A stretch of 64,000 nucleotides of DNA from contig SRSI01000020.1 in NCBI GenBank assembly GCA_005656395.1, positions 682,001 through 746,000 on the forward strand, given 5' to 3'. Under the pieces are notes generated by a model. It ran no database searches and had not been told where the DNA came from. It saw only the letters and a list, made by a program, of their open reading frames with translations. Shown here in pieces: positions 11,116 through 25,075 of the stretch (its first letter is position 1; each line of letters opens with the position of its first letter). The translations under genes and the position numbers were made by a program. The DNA is from Strongyloides papillosus. Its lineage: Eukaryota; Nematoda; Chromadorea; Rhabditida; Strongyloididae.

Positions 11116-13568
11116 TTATATTCCTGTCCAAACTTTACATCTGTCTTCTGGTAACGGATATAAATTGCTTCCTTTAGGGCAATTCCAATCTTTTCCAAAT
11201 TCTGGGATATCTTGAAATACTTGATTTACTCTACAACTACCTGGAGCATGTGGATTTGTTAGGAGTTGATTTACTAAATTGCTAGTTTCTTGTTTCATAC
11301 ACCATGAATAACCATAAGTTAACCAAAATATTTGATTTGGTGTATAATTTTCAAGACCAGGTAATCGTTCCTCCTCTACACCATTATTATAATCTTTTAC
11401 CCATTGTCTGTAGGCTTTATATGCAGCTTGTTGACCACCTAAATCAGCAATATTTTCTCCTTGTGTAGTTTGACCATTAGCACAGCGTACATTTCCTTCT
11501 TTTAATGGGCAACATTTTTCATTATACTGTGAAACAACACATTGTGCCATATCAATAAATCCAAGAGTAGAATTATAATCCATCCATCCACAATAATTCC
11601 AGTTACAATTAGATAAACTACCATATGGTCCAAATTGAACTCCCTCATCATCATATCCATGAGTTAATTCATGCCCAGCAGTTCCACCTTGCCCTAAAAT
11701 TTAATATATAGTACATTTTCTTATGTAATTAAAACAAACCAGCATAATTAAATGCTTGTGGCCAATCAAATTTATAATAAGGAGGATTAAATGCAGCCAT
11801 TGGAAAAGTAATTGAATTTAACCACGGACTGTACCAAGCGTTAACAGTCGCTGGAGAAGCTTGGAAATTAGTTCTGTCTGTTTGAATATTTAATAAATTA
11901 AAATTTTCAACAACCTGGAAAATTTTATTCATTTCCAAATAAATATCAAAATAATTGTCAACATCCATTTGTAAAATATTTTCGTAATATTTATGATAAT
12001 TATCTACTCTAGTTGAATCATTGTACCATTCTGGCCATCCGACATTTTTAATTAAATTATCTTTCTTCAATTTAGCATTATCTAATGAATTCTTTGACAT
12101 CCAAGTTAATGTATCCATCATATTCATAAAATTTTCAACAACAAGTTTTGTTTGAGTTCTAACGTCTGCAGTTATATTTTCTCTATCATCGATATACCAT
12201 ACATATAAGTATCCTGTAGAATATGGAATATATGTCATTAGTGTATTGACACAACTTTGAACATTACTATCATCTTGATCAAGAATTGGTATATAACGAT
12301 TTTTTTTCTTACTAATACTATATTTTTCTTTTATTCTATTAGAAACTCTTTGAAAGTCTGGTGAAATAAAATCACTCGTATCTTGGATTACTCTTAAAAC
12401 AACAAAATTAATAACATCGACCATATTAACGATTTTTTCATCAAATATTGTATTAACTTGTCCAAAGTATGATGGCATTGACACAATGTAACGATCTTCC
12501 TTTAACGGTGTTTTTTTAGTAACTTGAACAGTTGGTGCAAAAAGAGTTTCAAAATAGGATGTCCAATTAATATTTGGATAGGCAGCAGATAAATCATTCA
12601 TATTATATTCATAATATTGTTGAATGTAATTTCTTAGTTCTGAATCAGGAAGAGAAGCTAAAGCTAACATCACTTCAAAATTAGCAGCTCCTATTACGGA
12701 ATTTCTAATATCTGTTTCAGAAGCTCCAGAATTTGTTGCTTCATTAAACAAAGTTGCTAAATCAATTAAATCATCTACATAATCATTCATCTGTGAGATA
12801 AATTGTTTCCCAACATAAAAATCTCTTGGCAGCATTAATGGAAGTTGATTTAAATACAGAGCATTTGAATCATTTTTTCTATAGTCAACTGTAACAAGTG
12901 ATTGGAAGATAGTTGGAATTCCAAGAGTTCCCTCAAAGTATCCAATACTCTTCCAAATATCAGAAGCAGCTGGTTGTACGTAACTTTTATTTAAAAATGG
13001 TACGCCACCCAATCCACTTGATACTATCATTTTTAATATTCGGTCACTTTTATCTGTTTGTGTTGCATTTGAATTTTTCATACATGCTTCATATGCATGA
13101 GCTGTAATATTTTCAGATTTAAGAGGAGACTTTTTATTTTTTAAATTAGCAATGTTAGCAGCAATTAAATTGTTAACTTTTCTTTGTGCTTCATCATATG
13201 TCCCAATTCTAGTTCTGCCATCTGGAATTTTTATATTATTTAAATATTTCCCGCAACTATAAAGATAAAAGTCTTCACATGGATTGTAGGAGGTATTTAA
13301 ACCTTGGAGTAGAAATTTGCCTGCCTCAGCAAATCCTGGTTTTTTAGAAATGGGACCATCGTATGGTTTGACAGTTGTTGTAGTTGGTGAAGGAGTATTG
13401 TTTTGGTTATTTGAATTATTATTGTTTTGATTATTTAAAATAATTATGGATACTATTAAAGTAGCCAAAGAAACGGCAAATAATATTAAAAAGCCAACTG
13501 TGATATAAAAAAATACAAATGATTTAAAGTTAGAACTTACGTATTTTAAAATAGTTTGTACTGGCCAT
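11116..13568 (-). CDS. neprilysin-like M13 zinc metallopeptidase
   Basis: Three exons, 13568-13541, 13497-11740 and 11693-11116 (introns of 43 and 46 nt), give a 787-residue type II membrane protein. The short cytoplasmic start is followed by a hydrophobic anchor at about residues 8-32, then an Asn/Thr-rich stalk. The ectodomain opens with NPCEDFYLYSCGKYL. The substrate-backbone motif appears as NAWY (usually NAYY). The zinc site HELTH spans the start of the last exon (GTAGHELTHGYDDEG), and the third ligand lies in GENIADLGG. The C-terminus is CKVW followed by three extra residues, where mammalian members end at CxVW. The family cleaves small peptides outside the cell. Nematodes have many paralogues, so I give no symbol. 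All catalytic residues are present. Confidence 0.93.
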
Positions 13569-16059
13569 AATTCAAGAATAAAAATTAGGGAGAAGTTTAG
13601 AGTTTATATAACATGAGTCTTATCAGTTATAACTGTATCAAAAAATATTTTTAAAGTGATTAGTAAATGTGTAACAATTTTCATCATTTGTGAAGCATAT
13701 ACTTTACAACTATTTTATTATAAAGTATAAAATACTTGTAAAATAGGTAATTTATTATTATCATTCATAAATTTTATTTCATTACAAAATAATCTAACAA
13801 TAAGTATCTTTACATACTATCTAGAGAAGAATTCTTATCACTAAAATTTAGTACATTGACTTTTGAAATTTGTTACATTAATGAAAGTTTATAATTAAAA
13901 AATCAACATATATTTCTCATAAAGGTAGATAAAAAATATTTGTCAAAATTTCAATTATCTATGATGTTATCTAAAAAATAAAAGATTTAAATTTATTAAA
14001 ATGTGAATATAATAGTATTTTTTATATTATTATTGACAATTTAGAAAAAAGTGTTAAATTCACAGTTAAGTATTTTATTTTCGTCTTTCGAAATCATAAT
14101 TTTTTTAATAAGACAAATAAAAGCTTACGTATGTTTTATAACTATTTTAAGTTAGTTTTTTTAAATTCATAAACGTTAGTATAATATTTAACAAATTTTT
14201 TAAACATTGATTTTTTTGATTTATTTTCTTTACTTTAAAATTTATAATAAAATATACGGTATTTTTAGTTTTAAAGCAGATTTTACTGATTTTAAATTAT
14301 TTGCATAATCATACAAAAAATATTAAATTGTTTGTTTGGAAATTTATCTTAGCTTTCTCAATTATACTTCAAAAATAAGTTTTTTTATTGTAAATGTCAT
14401 TTTACAAAAAAAATAAATTATAAAAATAATTAGTTTTACAGTAAAATGTAATAGGAAAATTTTGTCAAATTGTAAATACAATGAAATATTTCGTATAGAA
14501 ATATTATATCTAAGTGTTTTTTGATTTTATTATAACGATAAAAGTTTTGAAAAAATTTTTTGAGTTTTTTTTTTCAATATTAAGGTTATTTAGTTGAGCA
14601 TTTTCTTATCATTGTAGTTAGTTTACATTTTTTCTTATCAAAAATATTTTATTTATTATGGTTGACGTTATAACTTTTTGGTAAAAAATTACAGTTGAAT
14701 TTCTGATATCTTACAATGCATAAACCTTCATTTGCTTTTACTAATTTAAAAACATTTACATATACTAATTCTACCAAACTTTATTTGCAAAAAAGTTCAC
14801 TTTAAATTAAATTTATTAAATAATCAAGTAAATCATACATTTTTCCTGGGAAAAATATTATGAATTTTTGGTGTTGTAGCTTTATATGTTAAAGTAAATT
14901 AAAGTGAGAAAATTACTTTTTTAAAATCAAATGAAGGTTGATTTTTTATAAAATCTTATTATATTTTAAAACCACCGGATTTCAATCACATTTGTATGAA
15001 TATTGTTAACTGTAATTTTTTCATTAAAACCCTAAAATTATTTCAATTAATTCTGGATGTTCTACAAAGGTCTCGGTGACGAACATTTTTATTTCTACTT
15101 GATATTATAACTTAATAAAATTAATATTGATTTTTTTTAAAAAAAAATTAAGATTTCTTGTGTTAAAATAAAAAACACAAACAAAATTTTAGTTCATTAA
15201 TTGAGATCATTAAGAAACAGTCTGTAAAGTAGCAATTAAAATAAATTCTGTGAAAAGAATGACCTAGAATAATTTATTTTTGCTGATATTTGTAGTCTTT
15301 TTGTAAAATTATAGCTATATTATTCTGACTTGAATCATTTATTTGTAAATATTCGTATGAATATAAAATTAAAAAACGATATAAATATTTAATAAGTTAT
15401 TCGATTTTAACATTACTTAAAAAGTGTTTTTAGAATCTTTAATATTTTAAAACTTCTGATAATTAAAATATATTTGTGATTGCAAAAATCAAAAAAAGGA
15501 AATAATATTATTTGGAGATTTTGATAAAGTTATATAATTAAAAGATTATTGAAAATGTTCTATAATTATTCGTCAATTACATAATCAATTGATGTATTAT
15601 ATTTTGCTTTTTTGCAATTGCACTTTTTTTAAAACTTCTACATTTTTTCAGCTAAAAATTCTTTTTACTCATAAAAAATATAACATAGTTTAACTTTAAT
15701 GATCTAAAAAACTGGCAATCTTCCGCTTCAAAAATAGCATATTACTATACTTTGATGACATATTTAACTTATAAGAATATACTAGTAAATTTTCTTAAGA
15801 AATATTATAAATATGATATTATTTAAAACAACATAAACTAAAATAAATTAACAGAGTAAAATAATTAAAAATTTTATTAAATAATAAACTTTCGTTCTCG
15901 ATATTGAGCCATATATAATTTTAAATTTATAAATAACAATTAATATTTATAAACAAATTAAACTTTAAGAAAAAAAAATAAGTTATTTTTTGAATTTCAA
16001 AATATTACTTAAAAAAAACAATCCATTTGATTTATTTATGTTAATAATATGTTTAACTT
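13569..16059. other. intergenic, gene-poor
   Basis: About 2.5 kb of A/T-rich DNA between the neprilysin start and the MFS transporter stop. I see no ORF of convincing composition and no RNA gene. Confidence 0.5.
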
Positions 16060-17999
16060 TTACGATTTAATACTGTTCATTGAAGAATTTTGTAATGATG
16101 TTTTTAACGGAGTTGAACTGATATCCTCAATTTTTTCTAATTCATCCATATTTTTTTTAACTTTTGGCAGAAGAATATAAATAAATAAGATTATTAAAAA
16201 TATACCATTTGCAAATCCAATTAAAGCAACTGTCCAATTGAATCCAAACCATTCAGCCGAGAAACCACCGATTGTTGGTCCTAAAAATCCACCTAATGCA
16301 AAGGCAGATTGAAAAATTCCTGAAACACAACCATATGTTTGAAAGTTATCTTCATACCCCTTTTCCTTAACAGCATCAAGAGACGTTTGGAATGTTGGTA
16401 TAAATAGTGCACCAGCAGCAAATCCTAAAACTGTTAATGCTATACCAATGACATATAAATCCTTATTAATTGGTATAAATGGTGCTGGACCAACAGCAAA
16501 CATTGAACACATTGTAGCAACTGCACCAATAACTAGAAGTACATTTGCACAACTATACCTATCAACTAGTATACCCCAGAATGGAGCTGAAATAGTATAA
16601 CCACCAGCACAAAATAAAAACATGATGCCAACCATTGTTGGTGAGAGATCAAATGATTCTAAATGTCCAGCTAATGTTGGATCAAGGAAAGATATTGAAA
16701 TGGCACATAAAGTTACTGCTACAGACATTATCCATATTAATGGCAATTTTAACATTCCAATCATTCCTCTATTATCATTACACTCTTCATCTTCAAATTT
16801 CTCAATTGTAAAAAGTGAACATATAGCAGTAAGTAAAAGAGATCCACCAAGTATAATAAATGGAAGTTGAAAACCTCCATATTCATATAATAAACCACCT
16901 ATCATTGGTCCGGCAGTATATCCAATACCAGCAAATGTTTCCATTAGCCCTACAATTGTTGCAATATTACTGGGAAAACATTTTGCAGCAATAGCAAAAG
17001 AAGATGTAACAAAAGCAGCATCACCAATAGCTTCAATAACACGTAACATTACAGAAATCCAAAAAAATAAAGATCCTGCAGGTATGTAATTTATAAAACC
17101 GAAAGCTAAAGCTGTAAAGGCAGTTGTTAATAATCCCCCACTAAACATTCTTTTTGACCCTATGAGTACCATCTTAAAAAAGTTTTTTAAGTATACAATT
17201 TTACTATATTATATTAAACATACATATTTCCCCATAATTGGGGTTGTTATAAACATCATAAATTCAAAAATACCAAAAACAATTCCAGTTTCAAATTTAT
17301 CCATACCCTTTTCTTGTGCCTCTAATGGATAAAATGGTGCTATACAACTAAAAGCAATAGTACTACATAAATTTGACATTCCTAACATAATAATTACAAT
17401 CCATTCTCTTTTTGATAAATCATTTAATTTAATAGTTCTTTGAGATTTACTAGATTCAGTATCACCATCACTTTTATCTTCCTTAATTTTTTCTATATTT
17501 TTTATACTACCTCTAACATCTTTGTAACTATCATAATCTTTGAAAATTTTTCCTCTTCTTAACGAACCATAAGTTGAAGCGGAAACAATTGATGAAGTAC
17601 TAAGTTTCCTTTTACTGGTGTCAGGTAGTGACACTACAGAGGTCTTTGTATTTTCAATGATTGGTGAAGTTGAAGAACTAAAAATAAAATATAAAAATAA
17701 TTATGAGAAAAAATAAAAATTTTTTTAATGGTAAATTTTGAATGTATATAAATTGAATGTTATTAGTATTACTAAAAGATATTTTATATATTTCAATAAT
17801 TTATATTTTCATCATGGACCAAAAAATGTTATTTATCATTATTAATGAATGAAATGTGGAAAGCAAACCTTTGGGTATTCAGGGAAATATCCAAATCTAT
17901 AGTACTACCATTATCTTCTAAATTCTTACAAGTTGTAGCAATGTCTTGATTAGATTTCTTATTTAAATCATCACAATTTATTTCTTCGGTTGCACCCAT
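16060..17999 (-). CDS. MFS transporter, SLC18-type
   Basis: Exons 17999-17869, 17677-17224 and 17172-16060 join in frame (introns 191 and 51 nt) to give 565 residues. An N-terminal Ser/Lys-rich cytosolic region of about 120 residues precedes the first membrane helix (WIVIIMLGMSNLCSTIAFS). About 12 hydrophobic segments follow in two halves. The loop 2-3 signature GKYMVLIGSKRMFSGG is made at the exon 2/3 junction. The second half carries NFQTYGCVSGIFQSAFALGGFLGPTIGGF, which resembles the SLC18B1 pattern (GLVSG..SS.F..GAF.GPT.GG). The SLC18 family exports amines or polyamines into vesicles; the actual substrate is unknown here. The first intron is longer than the rest, and an alternative first exon in the same phase lies at 20630-20371. 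Confidence 0.8.
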
Positions 18000-20370
18000 T
18001 TTGTAATAAAAAAAATAGTTTGTCTTTAAAAGATTGTGTAGAAATATATCTCAAAGTAGAAATTATTCTAATATCTTACTAAATAAAAATATATTTAAAT
18101 AAGTAATACTATAAATATTTAAAAGTATAATTGCTTTCATAAATCAAAGAAAGGCCAAAAGTGGTGTAAAATAAATTTTAAATGAACCAAATTTTAGAAA
18201 AGAACATTGAAATCTCAGATTTTTATAGGAATCAAGAAGGCGGAATAAAAATGTATGAGGAAAAATAATAAATAAAATATCCTATAAAAACTTTTGAAAA
18301 ATTTTTTTGATATTTATTAGTTATTTAAAAAATGGAGAATGATATATTTGTTGTAAGAATTTTTTTATTAATAAACATATTATTTTTTAAAAAATTTATT
18401 TAAAGAATAATATATATTACAATAATAAAAGTTGACAAATAAATAGAAAAAAATATTTCATTATTGTTAAATATAAATCAAATTCACTTGGATTAATATT
18501 AAATTAAATTATGTTATTTTTATGATACTTATCATATTAAATGTTTTCATCGAAAACTAATTGAATTACAAAAAAGTATTTATTTCCCTTATTATCATTA
18601 TTTCATATTAATATATACATACATGTGTATAGTTAGAAAAAACAATAAATAGTAGTATTTAAACAAAAGTTATACAAAATGCTTATTAGTTTCAAATTAT
18701 TTATGTCGTTTTATTTATGGTTTTATAAATATATAATATAAAATAACAAACTATTTGGTAAATAAAAATTATAATCAAATGATCATGAATGACTATTTCT
18801 CTATCATCCATAAAAATGTACTTGGATAAACATTTATAGGTATGCTTTTAAAATATTAATCTTAGAAAGTTAATTACTACAAAATTTTTTTCCAACTATA
18901 TAAAAATAAGTCATGATATATAAATAAATCTTCTATATATCAGGTTTAGAAAATTTTAAATTATTTTTAAATTTTAAATGAAAATAATAAATGTTAAAAA
19001 AATTTTAAACTATAATCTAGATATCTTTTTTTAGAATATACATAAAATGTAAAATCATGTATTTTCTCTTCTAAATTTATTATGAAAGAGAATATGTTTT
19101 TATGATTTTTTCGATGACAAGAAAGAGTTTAATTAAAAAAAGAGATAGGATTAAAGTTGAAAGAGGAACTATAAAATAAATAATACAAATTACGTAAAAA
19201 AATTATCTATTAAAATATGTATATATATAAATATATATATCTTTATTTATTTATTTATAAATATGCGATATTCTAAGGAACATTTACTAAAGATATATTC
19301 AATTAAATGGCATTAAGAGAGAATTGATTTATAAAAAGTATAAAGTTTGTATTAATAAGAGTAAAATGAAATAAAATGCAAAAAGTAAGATATATCCTGC
19401 TAATTGTTTATCTTTGTCTATTTAATTTACAATAACATTAAAATTAATAATTTAACTTTTCCTAAGTAATCATTCCATCTAAATTAACACTAGTTTGTTT
19501 AAATAAAAATACAATTAAATGGTAGTTTTACCCATTCCAAATATTATATATATCCCTTTAATTGCTTTTAAAAATTGTAACGATCAAGTATATTAGATAA
19601 GGAAATCGCACAGACATAATAATATATAAAGAATATTATCTTCAAATCAAGTGATCTATTATCACTATAAAGATAGATTTAAAATTTAGAAAAACTGGTA
19701 AACTTTTTTTCGTTAAACTTTTCTGGCTAATACAAAAAAGCGACAAATAAAATTTCATTGTAATTATAAAAAAAATGTATATACAAATATTTTATTTTTG
19801 TAAATAATAATTTTACATAAATATTTTAAAAACTTTTAACAAATATTTTACAAATATAATCTAGAAGTATAAAGTAAAATTTTACTTTTACATCTATCTA
19901 ATGTCAATGCCATTTTTATTTATAAAAAAAACATACATATATATTGTTCACAAAGTGCACATATATATTATTTTAAAATAGAATGATACAATTGTTAAGA
20001 AATTTATATATTATTACAAGAATGTATAACTAATTAATAATAAAATTAAACTTCTTGTCATCTAATTATTATGAATATATGTATTTGTTTTATTAAAACT
20101 GAAATTCATCGTTTTAAATATATACATATAGGTTCATAAAAAAATAGTCTTTATAAACTATATTATATATATAGATTATTTTCAAATAATATTACTCTTA
20201 ATATTTTGAATCAAGTTTTATATTTTCTAAATTCCTTTTTATAGTACATAATTTTTTAAAAGATTAAATGTCTGATAAAATATCTTTTCAATAGAAATTA
20301 ATTACATAATAATACTTTGAATTATTTTTAATCTTTATTTTTTTGTATTTTTAAAAATATGTGAACTTAC
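18000..20370. other. gene-poor region, probably a long first intron of the MFS gene
   Basis: About 2.4 kb without an ORF, among the most A/T-rich in the window, including TA-rich runs near 19200-19260. If the upstream exon at 20630-20371 belongs to the transporter, this is its first intron. Confidence 0.4.
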
Positions 20371-20630
20371 GATGATCCAAGAACATCTGCAAATGTATAT
20401 CTTCTTCCAATGGGGACCTTTATATTTGTCATTTTTGAAGTATTTGAAAGGATAGATGATGTGTTGGATCGGTGTGATATATCCTTTGGTGATGAGTATT
20501 GGTATGAATTTCCTTCATCTATTTCATAATATACACTTGAAGATTCTGAATCTGTATTTATATATTTATTTGATAATAATAAACCATTACCATCATCTAA
20601 GCTTTCATATGGTGTATCATAAATACTCAT
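20371..20630 (-). CDS. lone first exon, likely alternative start of the MFS transporter
   Basis: ATG at 20630 opens an 86-codon exon rich in Ser, Tyr and acidic residues (MSIYDTPYESLDDGN...). It ends at a strong donor TC|GTAAGTT in phase 2. No coding exon follows for more than 2 kb on this strand until the MFS gene. Exon 2 of that gene (17677) also requires a phase-2 donor, so the two join in frame without further change. This would replace the 43-residue N-terminus starting at 17999 with an 86-residue one and leave the membrane domain untouched. The alternative is a separate gene whose remaining exons I cannot see. Confidence 0.5.
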
Positions 20631-21023
20631 AATTTATTAATAAAATATTAGAGAAATTGATTAGAGAAAGTAGACTGTTTGAATATATTTATATAAGTCA
20701 AACTGTACAGCTTAAATTTTAGAATGATCACAATTTGGAATCATGTTGTAGTGTCAATTTGATAAGATACAAAGCTACGATCTTTGTATGATTATGTATC
20801 ATATTTATAAAAATAATAAAATTTTCAATAACATTATTATAAGCTCACGTGCTTTTAGTAAACAATTTTTTAGCTTAGCAAATAAAAAAACATATCAACA
20901 CTAGTCAAAGATATTATTTCCTTATACAATTTGATAAAGAAATATTCTTTTTCACTCTTTCTTTTTAAGTATTTTCTTTTAACGATTAATAAATGTAAAC
21001 AAAAAATTATAATTTATTTATTT
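20631..21023. other. intergenic
   Basis: About 390 bases separating two minus-strand genes; A/T-rich, nothing recognised. Confidence 0.45.
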
Positions 21024-23173
21024 TTAAAAATGATATATCGTATGTGTAGATTTTGTTGGGTTTCCTACAGATCCTGTTATTGTACTACTTTCTTCATAAT
21101 CATTTAAATAATCAAATTGACTTAATGCATCTTTAACTTCATCAGAATATGGATTTTTTTTCATTGATTCTGTTTTTAAAATTCCACCTTTCACCTGTGA
21201 ATCACCGAATTTAAAACTTTCTTTCTTTGTTAAAAATCCTGCTTTTTTTCTTTCCAAAGTATTTTGTTTTTGTATTGGAATATAAACAACATTTCCTTGA
21301 TTTTTATTGTTGACATTATTATAATTTGGTGAAGATGGTCCACTCCTACCAATAACTGATAATGGTCTAGGAGATAATGGACTAGGTGATGAAACTCTAT
21401 CAACGACAGGAGCATTTGGAAATAAATAACTAAAACCTCCATGTGGCATTTGACTTGCTGGAACAATATTAATTGATGATTGTCTAGTTTTTGGTGACAT
21501 TCCTTCTCTGCCAGAATGACGATGAAAATGGTCATTTTTTGAAGTATTAATAAATGATAAATCATTTATACTTTTACTCATAACTTTACCATTACCTAAT
21601 CTAATTGGTGTTGTATATGATGGATGTTCATATTGATTAAGATTTTTTGTAGATGAATGTGATGTGATTTTTATTGGTATTGATGGAATATTTTTATAAT
21701 TTCTTAGGCCACCTAAATTTTGATTATGTAAATCAAAATTGTTAACATCATTATCTGAATCTTCTTCACTTAAGGGTTCTATATTCATAGCACTTTCACT
21801 TTTAACTCTTCTCATTTTACCAGGATCCATAATAAATGGTGATTGATGATGACGATGATTTTGTGGTACTTGAAATTTTTCTTGTATTGTTGTAGGGATT
21901 TGAATAGGATAAAGAGGTGCTTCATCATAGTCATGATGTTTCTTTTTTAAGCTATTATTATTTTGACTATAGTTAATAGTATGTTCATTACTAGATGGTG
22001 GTGTCACATCATTATATTTCTTATATTTATGTCTTTCCACATTTTTTGCGAGGCTTGTTAAATTCTAAAATTTTAAAGAAAAGTGAGATATTATATTACT
22101 TAACACTTATATAATATTTATATTATATGTAATAAACAACTAACCTTTCTACTTTTACCTGTATTACTGTTAAAAGCCATATTATAAGAGTAATCATTAT
22201 CATATAAACTACTATCAATAGATTTTGTACTTTGTGGAGGATCTTTATCAATAGGAGTTAGAAGATTTAACCAAATACCTAATTCATCATTTAATAAATC
22301 CAATCCAATTAAAGGACCATTTACAGTAGTTATGAGTTTTCTTATATATTCAGGTGAATAATTAGCAATCAATGCTTCTGATTGACATAATAATTTGTAG
22401 TTTGTAGATGGAGCCATCAATAAAAGTTTATTCATGAATTTAGCGATTAATATTTGAATATGTAATTTATTTGTATGAAGGCCATGTTTTAATTGCTTTG
22501 TAAAAAGTATTAGACGTTGATACTCACCAACTCTTGCAGCAACAATTGTTAGACTTTTGAATAATTGCTCAAAACCATTTTCATGATCTAATAATTGTAG
22601 AATAATTTCCAATGAATAACATTTAGAATCTAGTTGTGGCGAGTTAATTGAATGAAGGATAATTTCTAAATTATGTTGATTATCTAAAAAAATCCTCCAT
22701 GATGGTGGTACTTTTTCAAGAATAATTTTTATACACTCAATACAATCAGCCTCACAAACAGATGCTTTTCTTTTGATACTTGATGTTGTACTATTATTTT
22801 TTTTACTTAATAATTGTGTTATTTTTGATCCAGATTTTTGTCCAATGGAATTTTGGACGATTCCTTGTAATATAACAACAATTTTTAATAATAATGTTAA
22901 ACCATTAAATTGTTTAGATGCAAATTCAGGTGCCACATTTATACACCGTTGATCAATAGTTACTAATGATTCTTTTAATTGTAATAAAATAAAACCAAGA
23001 TCTGATAATCCATAACCAGAGTTTGAAGTTAAATTTGGATTTTCAGCAATAAATATAAATTTTTTAATTCCCTCAACAAATTGTTTTGTGTTAGTTACCA
23101 TAATTGATGAATTTAACATTATATTATGATTATTAATAACAGGATTATCAGCAAATGTGGCATGAATAGGCAT
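21024..23173 (-). CDS. FH3 (formin homology 3) domain protein without FH2
   Basis: Exons 23173-22145 and 22064-21024 join in phase 0 across an 80-nt intron (AG|GTTAGT...TTTTAG) to give 689 residues. Residues about 25-300 resemble the GTPase-binding/FH3 armadillo-like region of diaphanous-type formins. The best-matching stretch is ADCIECIKIILEK, then ILHSINSPQLDSKCYSLEIILQLL...GFEQLFKSL and GEYQRLILFTKQL, where formins have C..CL.A......SL....TK.LVLELLAAVCL..GGH. The second half is low-complexity (Ser, Asn, His, Pro) with Pro-rich PSPLSPRPLS but no FH1 poly-proline tract. The ORF stops with no FH2 actin-nucleating domain, and the next downstream coding is unrelated. Either this is a regulatory or scaffolding FH3-only protein or a formin that lost FH2. 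Role not known. Confidence 0.65.
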
Positions 23174-23986
23174 ATTAAATTTTTAGATGGACAAAAAATA
23201 TATATAATATATAGGTTAAAAATAAAGATACAAAATACGTAAGATGCAAATAAAGTGACAATTCTTTACTTTAGTATCATTAATAAAACAAAAAAATTAG
23301 AAGAAAAAACTTCTTCCACGTCAATTGTCTTAATTTTTGTTATAAAATTTCGTATCAATATATATAATATACCAGTGTGAAGTTTTATATTTGTATTCTA
23401 AAAAATATCATTATAAAATTATTAATATTTTAAATTTGTAACTTGAAGATATGTAAGAAATAATCAAAATAATAAAAGTCTTGATATAAAGAAAATAAAA
23501 GAAAAATTTTTACAGTAGATATTGTATATATATCTTTATAAAAACTAGTTGATAGAAACTGCTAGAAAATAACACCACACTTTGTGAGGCTTCAACACAT
23601 ACAATATTGTGGTATTGAAAAAATTTATTCAAATAGTAAAAGAACTATAGGAGAATAAGATCACCACTTTCTTAAGTAGTAAATAAGTATAAGACAGGAG
23701 AAGGTTATAAGTTAGAAAGAAAGTTTTTGCTAATGACTTTTGTTTAAGTAAATTCTAAATATATGTAAACAATCAGTTCCGTACAACTATTAAGAAAGTT
23801 TTCAAAATTTTGGGTGTTACTTAAGTGGAGAATATAGATGATGGTCATTTCAAATATTTGATACAATTTTATTTGTAATAACAATAAAAGACAGATATAT
23901 GTCATTTTTGAATTTATTATAATATATAGTTTTATAGTACTCGACATTTATATATTATAAGGCACTTATTTTTTGTTCATTTAATT
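23174..23986. other. intergenic
   Basis: About 810 bases between the FH3 gene start and the Salvador stop, same strand. An open stretch at 23744-23947 has no coding character. Nothing else recognised. Confidence 0.45.
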
Positions 23987-25075
23987 TTATTGTTGATCAC
24001 AACGTCGATTCACTAATTCAATATTAATTTCACGGCGTAATTTTTCATACCTTTGTGCCACATTTAATATTTCCTGCTTGAATAATTTAAATAACATTCC
24101 ATCAAAACTATCCAATTGGGAAAGCTTAAATAAATTCCAATTTAACAAATGATCACTTTCTGTATCAGCTGAAGCGTATAATTTTAACCATTGTGGTACT
24201 TCTTCTTCATTTATAATACTTACTTCTTCAATAAATTCATCTTTCTCTGCAGATGGTTGTTGGACAATAGCCTGAACTGATGGTGATTCATAAATTGCAT
24301 CAATATCTTGTGCAATACCAGGGTGTTCTGTTTGAGTAATATTTTCATATTCATTATAATACAAAACACCATGTTCTGGATGGAAAATTTTTTGCCATCC
24401 ATATGGTAAATTTTCCCTGGCAAATGGATGAACCCAATGTGTTACACGATTATTATGATCAACATAATATAATAAACCTTCATCTGTCATTTCAACCGAC
24501 CAATTAGCAGGTAATGTTAATTCTTCATTATTACAAGAATTAATCATCGGTAGAGATCTTAATGATGGTGCTTGTTGTATTTGAATATGATTTATTGGTT
24601 TATATTCATTCTCATTTGAATGTTGAACTACATTTCCTATTGAAACTGATGAAGTTAATGTTGGTTTGTTACTAAGATTATCTTTCTGTCCACCATGAAT
24701 AGGGTGATGATTAGCAAATGAGTGTGACGATAACTCAAAACGATGGCTACTTTTTTTCAGACCATTCGTATTATGAATACCTCTTATGGAAGTAACAGTA
24801 ATATTTTGTGAAGGATGACTAGATGTTTCAGAAATTGTACTACTTCTATGGCTTGTTTTATTGTTATCTGAAATTTTTGTTAATTGTATATTAGGAATAT
24901 TTGATTTTATGTTCGGATTAATATCTAAATTATGGTACTATTATTAAATTAATATAAAATACTACTACCCACCAAGTGTAGGAATTCGAGGAGGACTTTC
25001 TCTTCTAATATATTTTCCTGGTGTTCCTATCAAATAAGGAGGTACTGGGTTATTTTGTTTCTTCCAAGAAGGCAT
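23987..25075 (-). CDS. SAV1: Salvador/SAV1 Hippo-pathway scaffold (WW-WW-SARAH)
   Basis: Exons 25075-24973 and 24924-23987 (48-nt intron, donor G|GTGGGT, phase 1) give 346 residues. The N-terminus MPSWKKQNNPV..GKYIRRESPP mirrors human SAV1 (MLSRKKTKNEV..GKYVKKETSP). WW1 is at about 172-202 (LPANW ... VTHWVHP) and WW2 at about 205-235 (LPYGW ... TQTEHP). In WW2 the second Trp is replaced by Thr. A C-terminal SARAH region is at about 280-340 (VPQWLKLYA...HLLNWNLFKLSQLDSFDGMLFKLFKQEI). SAV1 binds Hippo/MST kinases through SARAH and PY-motif partners through WW. The short first exon falls outside the large ORF but is clearly homologous. The gene diverges from cyclin C, with 721 bases between starts. 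Confidence 0.9.

Noticed and set aside
19200..19260. TA-rich run as a microsatellite
   Set aside because: Irregular TA/TTTA mixture, no clean repeat unit; ordinary for this genome.
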